NCBI GenBank assembly: GCA_937890825.1
Contig: CALADS010000078.1
Coordinates: 67,687 to 131,686, forward strand
Length of the DNA stretch: 64,000 bases
Reading direction: 5' to 3'
From: an uncultured Bacteroides sp.
GTDB taxonomy: Bacteria; Bacteroidota; Bacteroidia; Bacteroidales; Bacteroidaceae
Made by a program: the position numbers and the translations under genes
Part shown: piece by piece, positions 26,103 to 34,078 of the stretch
Layout of the letters: each line of letters begins with the position of its first letter
Numbering within the stretch: the stretch's first letter is position 1
Notes under the pieces: generated by a model
Told to the model about the DNA's origin: nothing
Databases searched by the model: none
The model's input: the letters and a program-made list of their open reading frames with translations, nothing else

Positions 26103-27050
26103 TTATAACGAGCTGAATACCAAGGAGGCTGCTCCCAAACTTCCGGCTTTATTACCCAATGATGCAGCAATGATTTCCGTGTTTACAGCGCAGTCGGGAA
26201 TAGCATAACGGAAGGCACGTTCACGTACCATCTGAATGTAGAAGTCACCGGCTTCTGAAAGCCCGCCGCCGATTACGATTTTTTGTGGGCTGAAAATGTT
26301 GATGAATCCGGCAATACCATGCCCCAAAAAGTCGCAATGCTCTTGTAGAGAGGCAGTGGCCAGTTCATTTCCCTCTTTATAAAGACGGATAATCAGTTCG
26401 CCATTCACTTCTTGTTCTCCCCAAGAAATGCCAGCCTGTGCAGCTCTTTCCGAAAAGCGGCGCACCAGAGCAGAGGTAGAGGCATAATGTTCTAAACAGC
26501 CCACTGCGCCGCAGGCACAAGGCTCTCCGTTGGCTATCAGTGGCACGTGTCCTAGTTCCGTTCCTCGATTGGCAAATCCGTTGAATAATTTTCCGTCTAT
26601 AACTACCGCGCCTCCTATACCAGTTCCTACTGTCAGGAAAACTACATGGCTGGCTCCTTTGCCAGCTCCATACAGGGTTTCGCCCAGCCCCATCAGATTG
26701 GCATCATTACCCAGTTGGGTAGGGATGCCGGTTAATTCTTCCACGCGGTCGGCTAAGGGCAGGCATTCCCAGCCTTGTATATTCTCGGCTCCACCCAACA
26801 CCACGCGGTTAGTATCATCTATGATTCCAGGCGTTCCGATACCTAGTCCGCAGATGGAATATCCATGGGAAGTAGCAAACTCTTTAGTCTGTTCTACGGC
26901 TGTGGTCAACTGTCCGATGACGGCTTCGGCCGATACATCTGCTCTCGAAGGCAGTTTTCCCTGAAAGTGGAAGGTGCCCTCTGTGTCGATTAGGGCATAT
27001 TTCACAGACGTTCCGCCCAAATCTATTCCTATAGCATATTGTTTTTCCAT
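26103..27050 (-). CDS. ROK-family sugar kinase
   Basis: Cytoplasmic kinase of 315 residues that probably phosphorylates N-acetylglucosamine or glucosamine released from heparan sulfate. N-terminal ATP motif AIGIDLGGTSVKYALID, phosphate-2 motif LTVGTGIGGAVV, ROK zinc site beginning GTELGHVPL followed by CACGAVGCLE, and catalytic Asp in LGNDANLMGLGE. There is no helix-turn-helix, so it is a kinase rather than a NagC-type repressor. Start at 27050 (MEKQY); an ATG two codons upstream is possible. Sugar specificity is inferred from the locus. Confidence 0.9.
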   Translation of the reverse strand: MEKQYAIGIDLGGTSVKYALIDTEGTFHFQGKLPSRADVSAEAVIGQLTTAVEQTKEFATSHGYSICGLGIGTPGIIDDTNRVVLGGAENIQGWECLPLADRVEELTGIPTQLGNDANLMGLGETLYGAGKGASHVVFLTVGTGIGGAVVIDGKLFNGFANRGTELGHVPLIANGEPCACGAVGCLEHYASTSALVRRFSERAAQAGISWGEQEVNGELIIRLYKEGNELATASLQEHCDFLGHGIAGFINIFSPQKIVIGGGLSEAGDFYIQMVRERAFRYAIPDCAVNTEIIAASLGNKAGSLGAASLVFSSL

Positions 27051-27080
27051 TGTCATTGTTTGATAGAATGAAGACATTTA

Positions 27081-27199
27081 GCATCTTGGCGGCGCATCAG
27101 CCCCCTAACAACTCCGTAACAGACCCGTATTTTCTCCGTGCAGAGGTACTTATGCGTGGGGAATCTACGGAGTTGTTAGGGGGGAAGCGCGCCAGATGC
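27081..27199. repeat. 119-bp inverted element containing 11-bp units
   Basis: The left arm begins GCATCTTGGCG at 27081 and ends near CCTAACAACTCCGTA at 27118. The right arm (27166-27199) is its imperfect reverse complement, ending GCGCGCCAGATGC. Inside the left half are 11-bp units CCCCCTAACAA, CTCCGTAACAG, ACCCGTATTTT and CTCCGTGCAGA (27101-27144); the right half holds inverted units (27162-27183). It lies between the DUF3604 gene and the ROK kinase gene. No clear target-site duplication is seen. Confidence 0.85.
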
Positions 27200-27215
27200 G
27201 GAGAGGGTAGGTGGT

Positions 27216-28844
27216 TTATAACCGTTCTGCCCAGATAGGAGAACTCCACGCCCACTGACCGTCGCGCTGGCGTACGCGCACATAGTAATAATCGGTATCG
27301 CGTTGCGGCTCTTTATCTTCCATGTAGTGTTCCACTGTGAAGCAGCTTTCCGGCATGGCGCGGTTAAAGAGGATAGCCTCGCTCAGCCAGCCAATCATGA
27401 AGTGAGAACGGCTTCCTTCCAGCAATTCACCCAGGCTGTGTTCAAACTTCTTGCCATTGAATTCTGCAATGATTTTTCCGTCTTTCGGCATTTCCACATC
27501 CAGGATAACTGCCTGTGTGGCCGATGTAGTGGTGTTGGGGTTCTTGCTGCTATACAAATCGAGTTCCGTTTCCTTGTCATTGGCGGATACAATGCGGTTG
27601 ACGTGTGTATGGAATTCGGTTTCTCCTTCTTGTGGTGAAGTGAATGCAGCCCCGCGGAAGCAAGGCGTTACTCCATGCAGGCGACCTTTGCTCAGTTTCA
27701 GTTTACCCTGCCAGTGTACGTATTTCTCTTCGCGGTTCCACCCGAATTCAATTTTCACCTTGCAGCGTACGGTGTCTCCTTCCGGTGCAACCGGTGTGAG
27801 CGGCCCGTTCATGCGTGCCAGGATTTGTCCGTTTTTCACGATGTCCACATAGTCTATACAGCTTTCGCCCGTTACATTCAGGTAAATCCGACGACTGTTA
27901 CCGCGTACCACATCACCCATGAAAGCATCGTTCAGCCGGAAGTCAATGAGAATCTTGTCACCTGTGGCCGCACATACGTGGCGGGTGCGCAGTGCTTCCC
28001 AGATGGCATCACGCGTTAGCGAAGGTGCCAGTACACCGATGCGTCCGTCGCCGTAGCTGCCTGGATAGCCTGAGTGCTGGTCGGTAGATGCCATGATACC
28101 AAATTTATGCCCCTGTTCCAAGCCATATTGGATGGTACCTTCCCATTGGCGAGGTCCCATATCGTGCAGGTAAGGATAATCTCCCTGATCGCTTTCTGCC
28201 AACCCGTGACGAGAATACATTTCTACGAACGGAGTGATGTCGCCTTCCGTGAAGCATTCCCAATTATATCCGCGGTAGCCACCCTGATACCCCATGTGGT
28301 GAGGAGTTACGAATACTTTATGGCCTTTGGCATTTTTTTTCCAGTCTTCGATCGAGGTACATTCCACCAGCGGTGCGTCTAGATCATAGTTCAGTGCCAC
28401 GTGGTCGCCATGCTCCATGCTGTGGGCTTCGTAACCGATGAAAGTAAGGAATTCTCCCTCTTTATTATATTCATTGGTCATCTTTACGTATCTTTCGTAG
28501 CCCCCTTCGCGCAAACGCTTGAAAGCACCGGTATGATAATCAATCACCCATTTCAGTCGGGGGTCGTTGGCTCCCGGAATATCGGGCCACATGGCGTGAG
28601 GAGTTACACTGACAAAGTCCAATTGTCCCTTAGCAGCTTCAAAAGCATCACGCATATCGCCATGTCCATACGTTAGGTTACAGTGATTATGTAAGTCTCC
28701 CCAATACATTTTCAAATTGCTGGCCGAAGGCATAATCTTGCGTGCTTCCTTAGTATTTCCGGCGCAAGCTTCTAACAGACTGCCCGATGCAGCCAGTCCC
28801 AGAAACGACCATCCCGTGTTTTTTAAAAATTTTCTTCTATCCAT
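27216..28844 (-). CDS. Tat-signal lipoprotein with DUF3604/PHP-like metal site
   Basis: A 542-residue exported protein of unknown activity. The N-terminus DRRKFLKNTGWSFLGLAASG is a twin-arginine signal, followed by a lipobox-like LEAC. The body has a PHP-like set of metal ligands: GDLHNHCNLTYGHGD, VSVTPHAMWPD, GYEAHSMEHGDHVAL, VTPHHMGYQGG and STDQHSGYPG. I associate it with family DUF3604 by recall of this pattern. A phosphoesterase- or hydrolase-like reaction is possible, but the substrate is unknown; placement between the sulfatase and ROK kinase points to heparan sulfate breakdown. Confidence 0.8.
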   Translation of the reverse strand: MDRRKFLKNTGWSFLGLAASGSLLEACAGNTKEARKIMPSASNLKMYWGDLHNHCNLTYGHGDMRDAFEAAKGQLDFVSVTPHAMWPDIPGANDPRLKWVIDYHTGAFKRLREGGYERYVKMTNEYNKEGEFLTFIGYEAHSMEHGDHVALNYDLDAPLVECTSIEDWKKNAKGHKVFVTPHHMGYQGGYRGYNWECFTEGDITPFVEMYSRHGLAESDQGDYPYLHDMGPRQWEGTIQYGLEQGHKFGIMASTDQHSGYPGSYGDGRIGVLAPSLTRDAIWEALRTRHVCAATGDKILIDFRLNDAFMGDVVRGNSRRIYLNVTGESCIDYVDIVKNGQILARMNGPLTPVAPEGDTVRCKVKIEFGWNREEKYVHWQGKLKLSKGRLHGVTPCFRGAAFTSPQEGETEFHTHVNRIVSANDKETELDLYSSKNPNTTTSATQAVILDVEMPKDGKIIAEFNGKKFEHSLGELLEGSRSHFMIGWLSEAILFNRAMPESCFTVEHYMEDKEPQRDTDYYYVRVRQRDGQWAWSSPIWAERL

Positions 28845-28879
28845 AGTTGTGTATTTATTAATAGGTTATTAGAATAAGT

Positions 28880-30487
28880 TTATCTATTTTTCATGAATCT
28901 CCTATCTCCTTTGAAAAGCACTTTTTCTTTTTCGTCCGGATCGTTGTCTTGATATTGCTTTTGGGTTTCCTTGAGCAGTTGCACCAGTTCTTGCTGTTTT
29001 TGTGCATATTCCGCTTGTCCCCATACATTATTCATTTCAGCAGGGTCTTTCTTCAGGTCATACATTTCCCATTCATCGATATTGTTATAGAAATGTATCA
29101 GTTTGAAGTCTTGTGTACGAATACCGTAGTGACGTTTCACTGAGTGCTCTGCCGGATATTCATAGTAATGATAATAAGCAGCTTTTCGCCAATTGTCGGG
29201 AGTGATACCTTCATTCGTCAATATCGGTTTTAGTGATTTGCCTTGCATGTCTTCCGGTATATCGGCGCCTGCAAAATCAAGGAATGTAGGTGCAAAATCA
29301 ATGTTCATGCAGATGGCATGGCTGGTACTTCCTGCCTTGATGCCTTTGGGATAGCGTATAATGAGCGGCATGCGCTGACATTCTTCGTACATGAAGCGTT
29401 TGTCAAACCATCCGTGTTCGCCCAAGAAGAAGCCTTGATCTGATGTGTAGACGATAATCGTATTGTCCAGTTCACCGGTTTCTTCTAAGTATCGTAATAA
29501 TCTGCCGATATTTTCATCTACAGAAAGCAGGGTAGCCAGATAGTCGCGCATATATTGTTGGTATTTCCAGGAAATCAGTTCTTTTCCTTTCAGTTTTCCC
29601 GAACGATATTCTGCTATACGCTGCGCATATACAGAGTCCCATTTGTCTTGCACTGCTGCCGGCATACGCTTGTATACACTGTAGAGGCGGTTGGTGGTAT
29701 CCTTCAGCATTTCTGCACGCGTCAGGAGTTTTAAGTCCCAGTCTTCGGTCAGTGTCTTGGCTATCGACATATCCTGTTCGCGCGCAGCTGTTCCTCTTCC
29801 TTCGTAGTCATCAAACAGAGTAGAGGGCTCTGGGAAGGTAGTTTGATTGAATATACCCAAATGGCGCGGTGCAGGCATCCAGTTCCGGTGGGGTGCCTTC
29901 TGATGATACATCATGCAGAACGGTTTGCTCTTGTCGCGGTTTTCCAGAAAGTCTATAGCCTTATCGGTAATGATATCTGTGGCATAGCCTTCTTCTACAA
30001 TGTGCTTGCCGTTTTCCCAAAAGTCAGGATTGTAGTAATCGCCCTGTTCGTGCTGTCCGCTCAAGATACTCCAGTGATCGAATCCTTGAGGTTCGCTGAT
30101 GAGGTGCCATTTACCCACGATGGCCGTTTGGTATCCAGCTTTTTGTAAGAGTTTAGGGAATGTTTGCTGGTCGCCATTAAATGTGCTGGCATTGTCGGTA
30201 AATCCGTTTAGGTGGCTGAATTTTCCGGTGAGGATGCAGGCACGTGAGGGTCCTGAAAGTGCATTGACTGCATAGCAGTTATCCATACGGATGCCTTCAT
30301 TGGCTATGCGGTCCATGTTAGGAGTCTGTATTAGGTTTCCCCCATAGCACGACATGGCCTGCGTAGTATGGTCGTCTGTCATCATGAAGATGATGTTAGG
30401 ACGTTTAATTTCTTCTTTAGGTTGCTGTTGACAAGAGGCCAGACTGGACAAGGCCAGCGGCACAAATAAAAGAGATTGGTTTTTCAT
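28880..30487 (-). CDS. Ser-type sulfatase, probably GlcNAc-6-O-sulfatase
   Basis: Removes sulfate esters from heparan sulfate fragments. The active-site motif is SGPSRACILTGK with Ser78 in place of Cys; Ser (or Cys) is converted to formylglycine by the anaerobic maturase. Metal ligands are NIIFMMTDDHTT (Asp38-Asp39) near the N-terminus and YTSDQGFFLGEHGW in the C-terminal half. Signal peptide with lipobox LASC at Cys19. The ATG at 30487 gives a proper signal peptide; an upstream Met does not. Length 535. In B. thetaiotaomicron the heparin locus carries an S1-family 6-O-sulfatase; specificity here is inferred. Confidence 0.9.
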   Translation of the reverse strand: MKNQSLLFVPLALSSLASCQQQPKEEIKRPNIIFMMTDDHTTQAMSCYGGNLIQTPNMDRIANEGIRMDNCYAVNALSGPSRACILTGKFSHLNGFTDNASTFNGDQQTFPKLLQKAGYQTAIVGKWHLISEPQGFDHWSILSGQHEQGDYYNPDFWENGKHIVEEGYATDIITDKAIDFLENRDKSKPFCMMYHQKAPHRNWMPAPRHLGIFNQTTFPEPSTLFDDYEGRGTAAREQDMSIAKTLTEDWDLKLLTRAEMLKDTTNRLYSVYKRMPAAVQDKWDSVYAQRIAEYRSGKLKGKELISWKYQQYMRDYLATLLSVDENIGRLLRYLEETGELDNTIIVYTSDQGFFLGEHGWFDKRFMYEECQRMPLIIRYPKGIKAGSTSHAICMNIDFAPTFLDFAGADIPEDMQGKSLKPILTNEGITPDNWRKAAYYHYYEYPAEHSVKRHYGIRTQDFKLIHFYNNIDEWEMYDLKKDPAEMNNVWGQAEYAQKQQELVQLLKETQKQYQDNDPDEKEKVLFKGDRRFMKNR

Positions 30488-30518
30488 AATCGGGAGATGA
30501 TGAGTTGATAGGAAATAG

Positions 30519-30556
30519 CATGAGCAGTAAAGCACTGAGCGTCTTTACTGCTCATG
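30519..30556 (-). promoter_or_regulatory. Perfect 14-bp-stem hairpin between PL12 and sulfatase genes
   Basis: CATGAGCAGTAAAG pairs with CTTTACTGCTCATG across a 10-base loop, between the PL12 stop and the sulfatase ATG. No run of T follows on the minus strand, so RNA stabilisation or processing is as likely as termination. Confidence 0.75.
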
Positions 30557-30584
30557 GTCAGTTAAGTTAAAGCAGGTTTATATA

Positions 30585-32585
30585 TTAGAGAGAGTATTTC
30601 AACGACTGCTTCTTGCCGTTTACTTTTACTTCTACTTCCAAACTGTTTTCGCTGAATGTCTTGTTCTTGAACTTGGCAGCCAGTTTCGGAGCATCTGCAC
30701 TGTTTTTCACAGGGTAGATGACTGTGATGTAGCGTACAGGTTCGTCGCTTTCTTTGCGTACATTGAAGGAAACATTCATACGGTTATAACGTTTGCGATA
30801 AGCCGTGGAGCACCATCCCGGTTCTTTCTTCATGCTCATATCTTCGGGGCCGAAACATTGTAATTTCATGTTGCTGCCTTCTGCAAACTGAGTGAGGAAT
30901 GTCATATCTTCGCGACTGTTTGCAATCTTGCCTTTGGGCATCTGATAGTGCAGGTTTACAGCACCTTTTGCTTTACCAGTCAGTTCATCTACGATTACAA
31001 AGTATGTGTTGTTTACGAAAAAAACAGAACGACGGTGTGTCAGATTCTTGTAGCTGGGATTTTCTGTAACCAGTGTCTGTACATCTCCTTCGGGTTGCCA
31101 CAGTTTTGTTACCGATTCCGTAGTTTCCAGATTCTTATTGTTCAGCGTCACCGTGTTGTGTACACAAGTCTGGCGGTGCCAGTTACGCTGCTCCATCACT
31201 TCGCCTTCACCGGCATACACATACGAACCAGAGTCGGGGAAGAGATTTTTTCCGTTGAACCACAATTCGAAAGTTCCGTTATCAGGTTGGCAATGCCAGA
31301 AAGCCTTCGGGCCTGCTTTTACTACCATCTGTGTGGCATCCATGCCCCATGAGTTACGGAATACGAAGAATCCGGATTTCAAGAATCCTTTAGACAGATA
31401 GTCGGGCAGTGAACCTTCCTTGCCATCGGTGGCAAAATAGCGGATGGCTTCGTTCTTCGGGAACAACTTGCTCCAACTCTTGTAGTTCTTAATCATTTCT
31501 TTCTTTTCAGTCAGTTTGGCATCACTGAAGCAGGGATTGGTGTAGTCCGGGAAAGAGATGTTAGCATAGAACATAATCATGTCTTCTACCGTATTCAGAT
31601 AGCTCTGCGGGAATTCGTTGCGGAATCCGTTGGCATCAGCAATGGCGATTGCCTTACAGAAAATGTTGATAGCAGCCAAGTGATAGTGAGGGTCTAATTC
31701 AAATTGTCCGCCGTCTTGATATACTTGAACATTTATTTCTCTGTTCAGAATATCGATACCGCTTTTTCTCCAAGCTTGTGCATCTTTAAATTCCGGGAAG
31801 AATGCGCCTGCATAAATCATGCGTTGAGCTTCAAATAGCAGGTGGTTACCCTGATCGGAATAGTTATTCAGAATGTGCACAGCATGCTTGTGGTAATTCA
31901 CCAAAAATTCAGTTAAGAAGTTGGGTGTAAAGGAAGGAGAAGGCAAGAACAGCTGGAACTGAGAAGTCTGATCTTGTAAGCGGTTGCTCACCTCCAACGG
32001 ACGCCAGGCAAAGCGTACATTTTCTGCATTGCCTTTTATTTCTCCGCTGCTCACCAACTCATATTCTTTTTTATCCATTTTTGTCAATGGGTTCTTTTTA
32101 ATCCAATCGATGTATTGGTGTGCCCATTCTTTCGCATATTTTTCATCGCCTGATAGACGGTATGCTTTTCCCATGGGGGTAAACCATTTGTGACGATGCA
32201 GCTGCCAGCGAAGCTCATTGTCTTTTACCGGCCAGTATTGCCAATTGATGTCCTCTCCATAGTTATAAGAGGGTTGATATCCTTTGTGTACAAAGAATGT
32301 GTGCTTCAGGGCATCATCAGCCCATTTCTGCTCTTCTTTGCTAATGGTTATTTTCTTTAAGTTGATATCCGGAGTCTTTACATTTGTGCGGGCACGGTAA
32401 TAATCGAGCAACGCTTGTGCTGCTGCTTCATCTTTTCCTTCTTCGTGCAGTGCTTTCACCTTTTCTAGTCCCGGAAAGTTTAAGTTCAACAGAGAGAACA
32501 CTTCCTTTTTCAGTTCTTGTGCGCCCAACTGAGTGGACACACAAGCTACCATCAAAAGAATGATATATTTAAATGTTTTGTTCAT
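30585..32585 (-). CDS. Heparinase II/III-family lyase, PL12 (periplasmic)
   Basis: Lyase acting on low-sulfate heparan sulfate. The 666-residue protein has a cleavable signal peptide (ending QLGAQEL), an N-terminal alpha/alpha toroid and a C-terminal beta-sandwich. Likely catalytic positions by family recall are Asn-His in DQGNHLLFEAQ, Tyr in ELDPHYHLAA, and His in FWHCQPDNGTF; HNTVTLN follows. No lipobox, so it should act in the periplasm on imported chains. Start chosen at the ATG at 32585 (MNKTFKY). It ends 97 nt before the sulfatase and follows GH88 by 20 nt. Confidence 0.93.
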   Translation of the reverse strand: MNKTFKYIILLMVACVSTQLGAQELKKEVFSLLNLNFPGLEKVKALHEEGKDEAAAQALLDYYRARTNVKTPDINLKKITISKEEQKWADDALKHTFFVHKGYQPSYNYGEDINWQYWPVKDNELRWQLHRHKWFTPMGKAYRLSGDEKYAKEWAHQYIDWIKKNPLTKMDKKEYELVSSGEIKGNAENVRFAWRPLEVSNRLQDQTSQFQLFLPSPSFTPNFLTEFLVNYHKHAVHILNNYSDQGNHLLFEAQRMIYAGAFFPEFKDAQAWRKSGIDILNREINVQVYQDGGQFELDPHYHLAAINIFCKAIAIADANGFRNEFPQSYLNTVEDMIMFYANISFPDYTNPCFSDAKLTEKKEMIKNYKSWSKLFPKNEAIRYFATDGKEGSLPDYLSKGFLKSGFFVFRNSWGMDATQMVVKAGPKAFWHCQPDNGTFELWFNGKNLFPDSGSYVYAGEGEVMEQRNWHRQTCVHNTVTLNNKNLETTESVTKLWQPEGDVQTLVTENPSYKNLTHRRSVFFVNNTYFVIVDELTGKAKGAVNLHYQMPKGKIANSREDMTFLTQFAEGSNMKLQCFGPEDMSMKKEPGWCSTAYRKRYNRMNVSFNVRKESDEPVRYITVIYPVKNSADAPKLAAKFKNKTFSENSLEVEVKVNGKKQSLKYSL

Positions 32586-32605
32586 GATAAAATACATTAG
32601 GCTGT

Positions 32606-33883
32606 TTAGATATTCTTATAGTTTATACCTTTCAAGTCCATGTAGCGTTTCAAGGCTTCCAGATAATAGTAGTCTGCATAATTCAGCGGTGTATCAATTT
32701 CTGATCCGTTAGGAAGTGAGCCAACTGAATGCATCAGGATGAATCCTTGGTTTTCTCCGACTTTAGCTAAGTAAGCTTCGCTTGAAAGACTCTTCAGAAT
32801 TTTTTCTGCGTAATCCAAGTATTTTTTTCCGTCAGGAACCATCGTGCTGAGTTCAATCAGACCAGATGCTGTTACAGCTGCTGCTGAAGCGTCGCGCGGA
32901 GTTTCCGGAGTAACCGGTGCATCGTAGTCCCAATAAGGAATAGCGTCTTCAGTTTTCACGCGGTTCATAATCATATCTGCTATTTCTACAGCAAACTTCA
33001 GGAAGGTGCTGTCGTTGGTTTCGCGGAAGCAGGCAGTATATCCGTATACAGCCCAAGCTTGACCGCGTGCCCATGAAGAGTCATCGTTTTTCCCTTGGTG
33101 AGTCTGCTTGCGTTCTACTGTACCGTCATTGTTATAGCTTACTACGTGCCAGCAAGTGTGGTCGGGACGGAAGTGGTTGTTCATGGTGGTTATAGCATGC
33201 TTCACGGCTACATCTTTATAGCTGTTGTTGCCTGTAGCTTTTGATACGTTGAACAGCAGGTCTAAGTTCATCATATTGTCGATAATTACCGGGAAGTTCC
33301 AGGTGCCAAAATCCCAAGAACGGATAGCTTTGATAGAGGGGTTGAAGCGTCCGCACAAGTTGTCTGCTGTTTCTTTCATTACAGCTGCAATAGTGTCGTT
33401 GGGAGACAGGCGTTCTGCATTGCCGTAGCTGCAGTTAATCATGAATCCCAAGTCGTGCGTACCTTTGTAGTAGCGTACGGGATTCAGCAGGTTTGTATAT
33501 TTGATGGCCTCTGCCTTCAAAGCATCGTTGCCAGTCAGTTCATATGCGTACCACAGAGAACCGGGGAAGAAACCACTGGTCCAGTCGAATGGAGTGCAAA
33601 GACGAACTTGTCCCAATTGTTCCGCTGTAGGTTGTGCGCGTAGAGAATCTTTAAAAGTAAGTGAGTCTCTTTCCAATTGGCGGCAAAGGAAATTCATGTC
33701 ATATCCTGTACGGATAGAGCGTGGCAATTGTCCTGTACCGTCTGCTTGCTTAGCAGCAATTTGCAGTTGAGAAGAAGCTACGTCTAAGCCTTTCTTAATC
33801 CAACTGTAGTCTTCTTTAGGGGTTGTCTGACAAGAAGCGAATGCGAGTGCAACCGATGCAAAGAGAACGAGTTTCTTTTTCAT
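32606..33883 (-). CDS. Unsaturated glucuronyl hydrolase, GH88
   Basis: Removes the unsaturated uronic acid left on the non-reducing end by the lyases. The 425-residue protein has a lipoprotein signal (LASVALAFASC in outline), then an alpha/alpha barrel with CTPFDWTSGFFPGSLWYAY, WDFGTWNFPVIIDNMMNLDL (the Asp in the latter is a probable acid/base) and SSWARGQAWAVYGYT. The ATG at 33883 gives the best signal peptide. It lies 195 nt after susD, behind a hairpin and its own -7 element, so it may begin a second transcription unit. Confidence 0.93.
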   Translation of the reverse strand: MKKKLVLFASVALAFASCQTTPKEDYSWIKKGLDVASSQLQIAAKQADGTGQLPRSIRTGYDMNFLCRQLERDSLTFKDSLRAQPTAEQLGQVRLCTPFDWTSGFFPGSLWYAYELTGNDALKAEAIKYTNLLNPVRYYKGTHDLGFMINCSYGNAERLSPNDTIAAVMKETADNLCGRFNPSIKAIRSWDFGTWNFPVIIDNMMNLDLLFNVSKATGNNSYKDVAVKHAITTMNNHFRPDHTCWHVVSYNNDGTVERKQTHQGKNDDSSWARGQAWAVYGYTACFRETNDSTFLKFAVEIADMIMNRVKTEDAIPYWDYDAPVTPETPRDASAAAVTASGLIELSTMVPDGKKYLDYAEKILKSLSSEAYLAKVGENQGFILMHSVGSLPNGSEIDTPLNYADYYYLEALKRYMDLKGINYKNI

Positions 33884-33928
33884 GTAATTCATTTTAAGTG
33901 ATTGTTTTAGAAGTTTTTTGTAACCTTG

Positions 33929-33936
33929 CAAATATA
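33929..33936 (-). promoter_or_regulatory. Internal -7 element before GH88
   Basis: On the minus strand this reads TATATTTG, matching TAnnTTTG, 45 bp upstream of the GH88 ATG and downstream of the susD hairpin. No clear -33 TTTG. Confidence 0.5.
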
Positions 33937-34030
33937 TAGGAAAACAGACAATGAGCAGATTAGTATTGTTGAAAAGGTCATCAATTTGTCTGTTTGTGCT
34001 TATAATTCTGTATAATTTAGTATCAATATT

Positions 34031-34061
34031 CTCCAATGTGCCTTTCTGGGGCACATTGGAG
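34031..34061 (-). terminator. Hairpin after susD
   Basis: CTCCAATGTGCC and GGCACATTGGAG form a perfect 12-bp stem with a 7-base loop, 17 bp beyond the susD stop. The U tract is absent on the minus strand. It probably lowers read-through or protects the susCD message. Confidence 0.65.
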
Positions 34062-34078
34062 GGAGTTTTTAAAAGGAA

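Noticed and set aside
27081..27199. Insertion sequence
   Set aside because: No transposase frame and no target-site duplication; length 119 bp.
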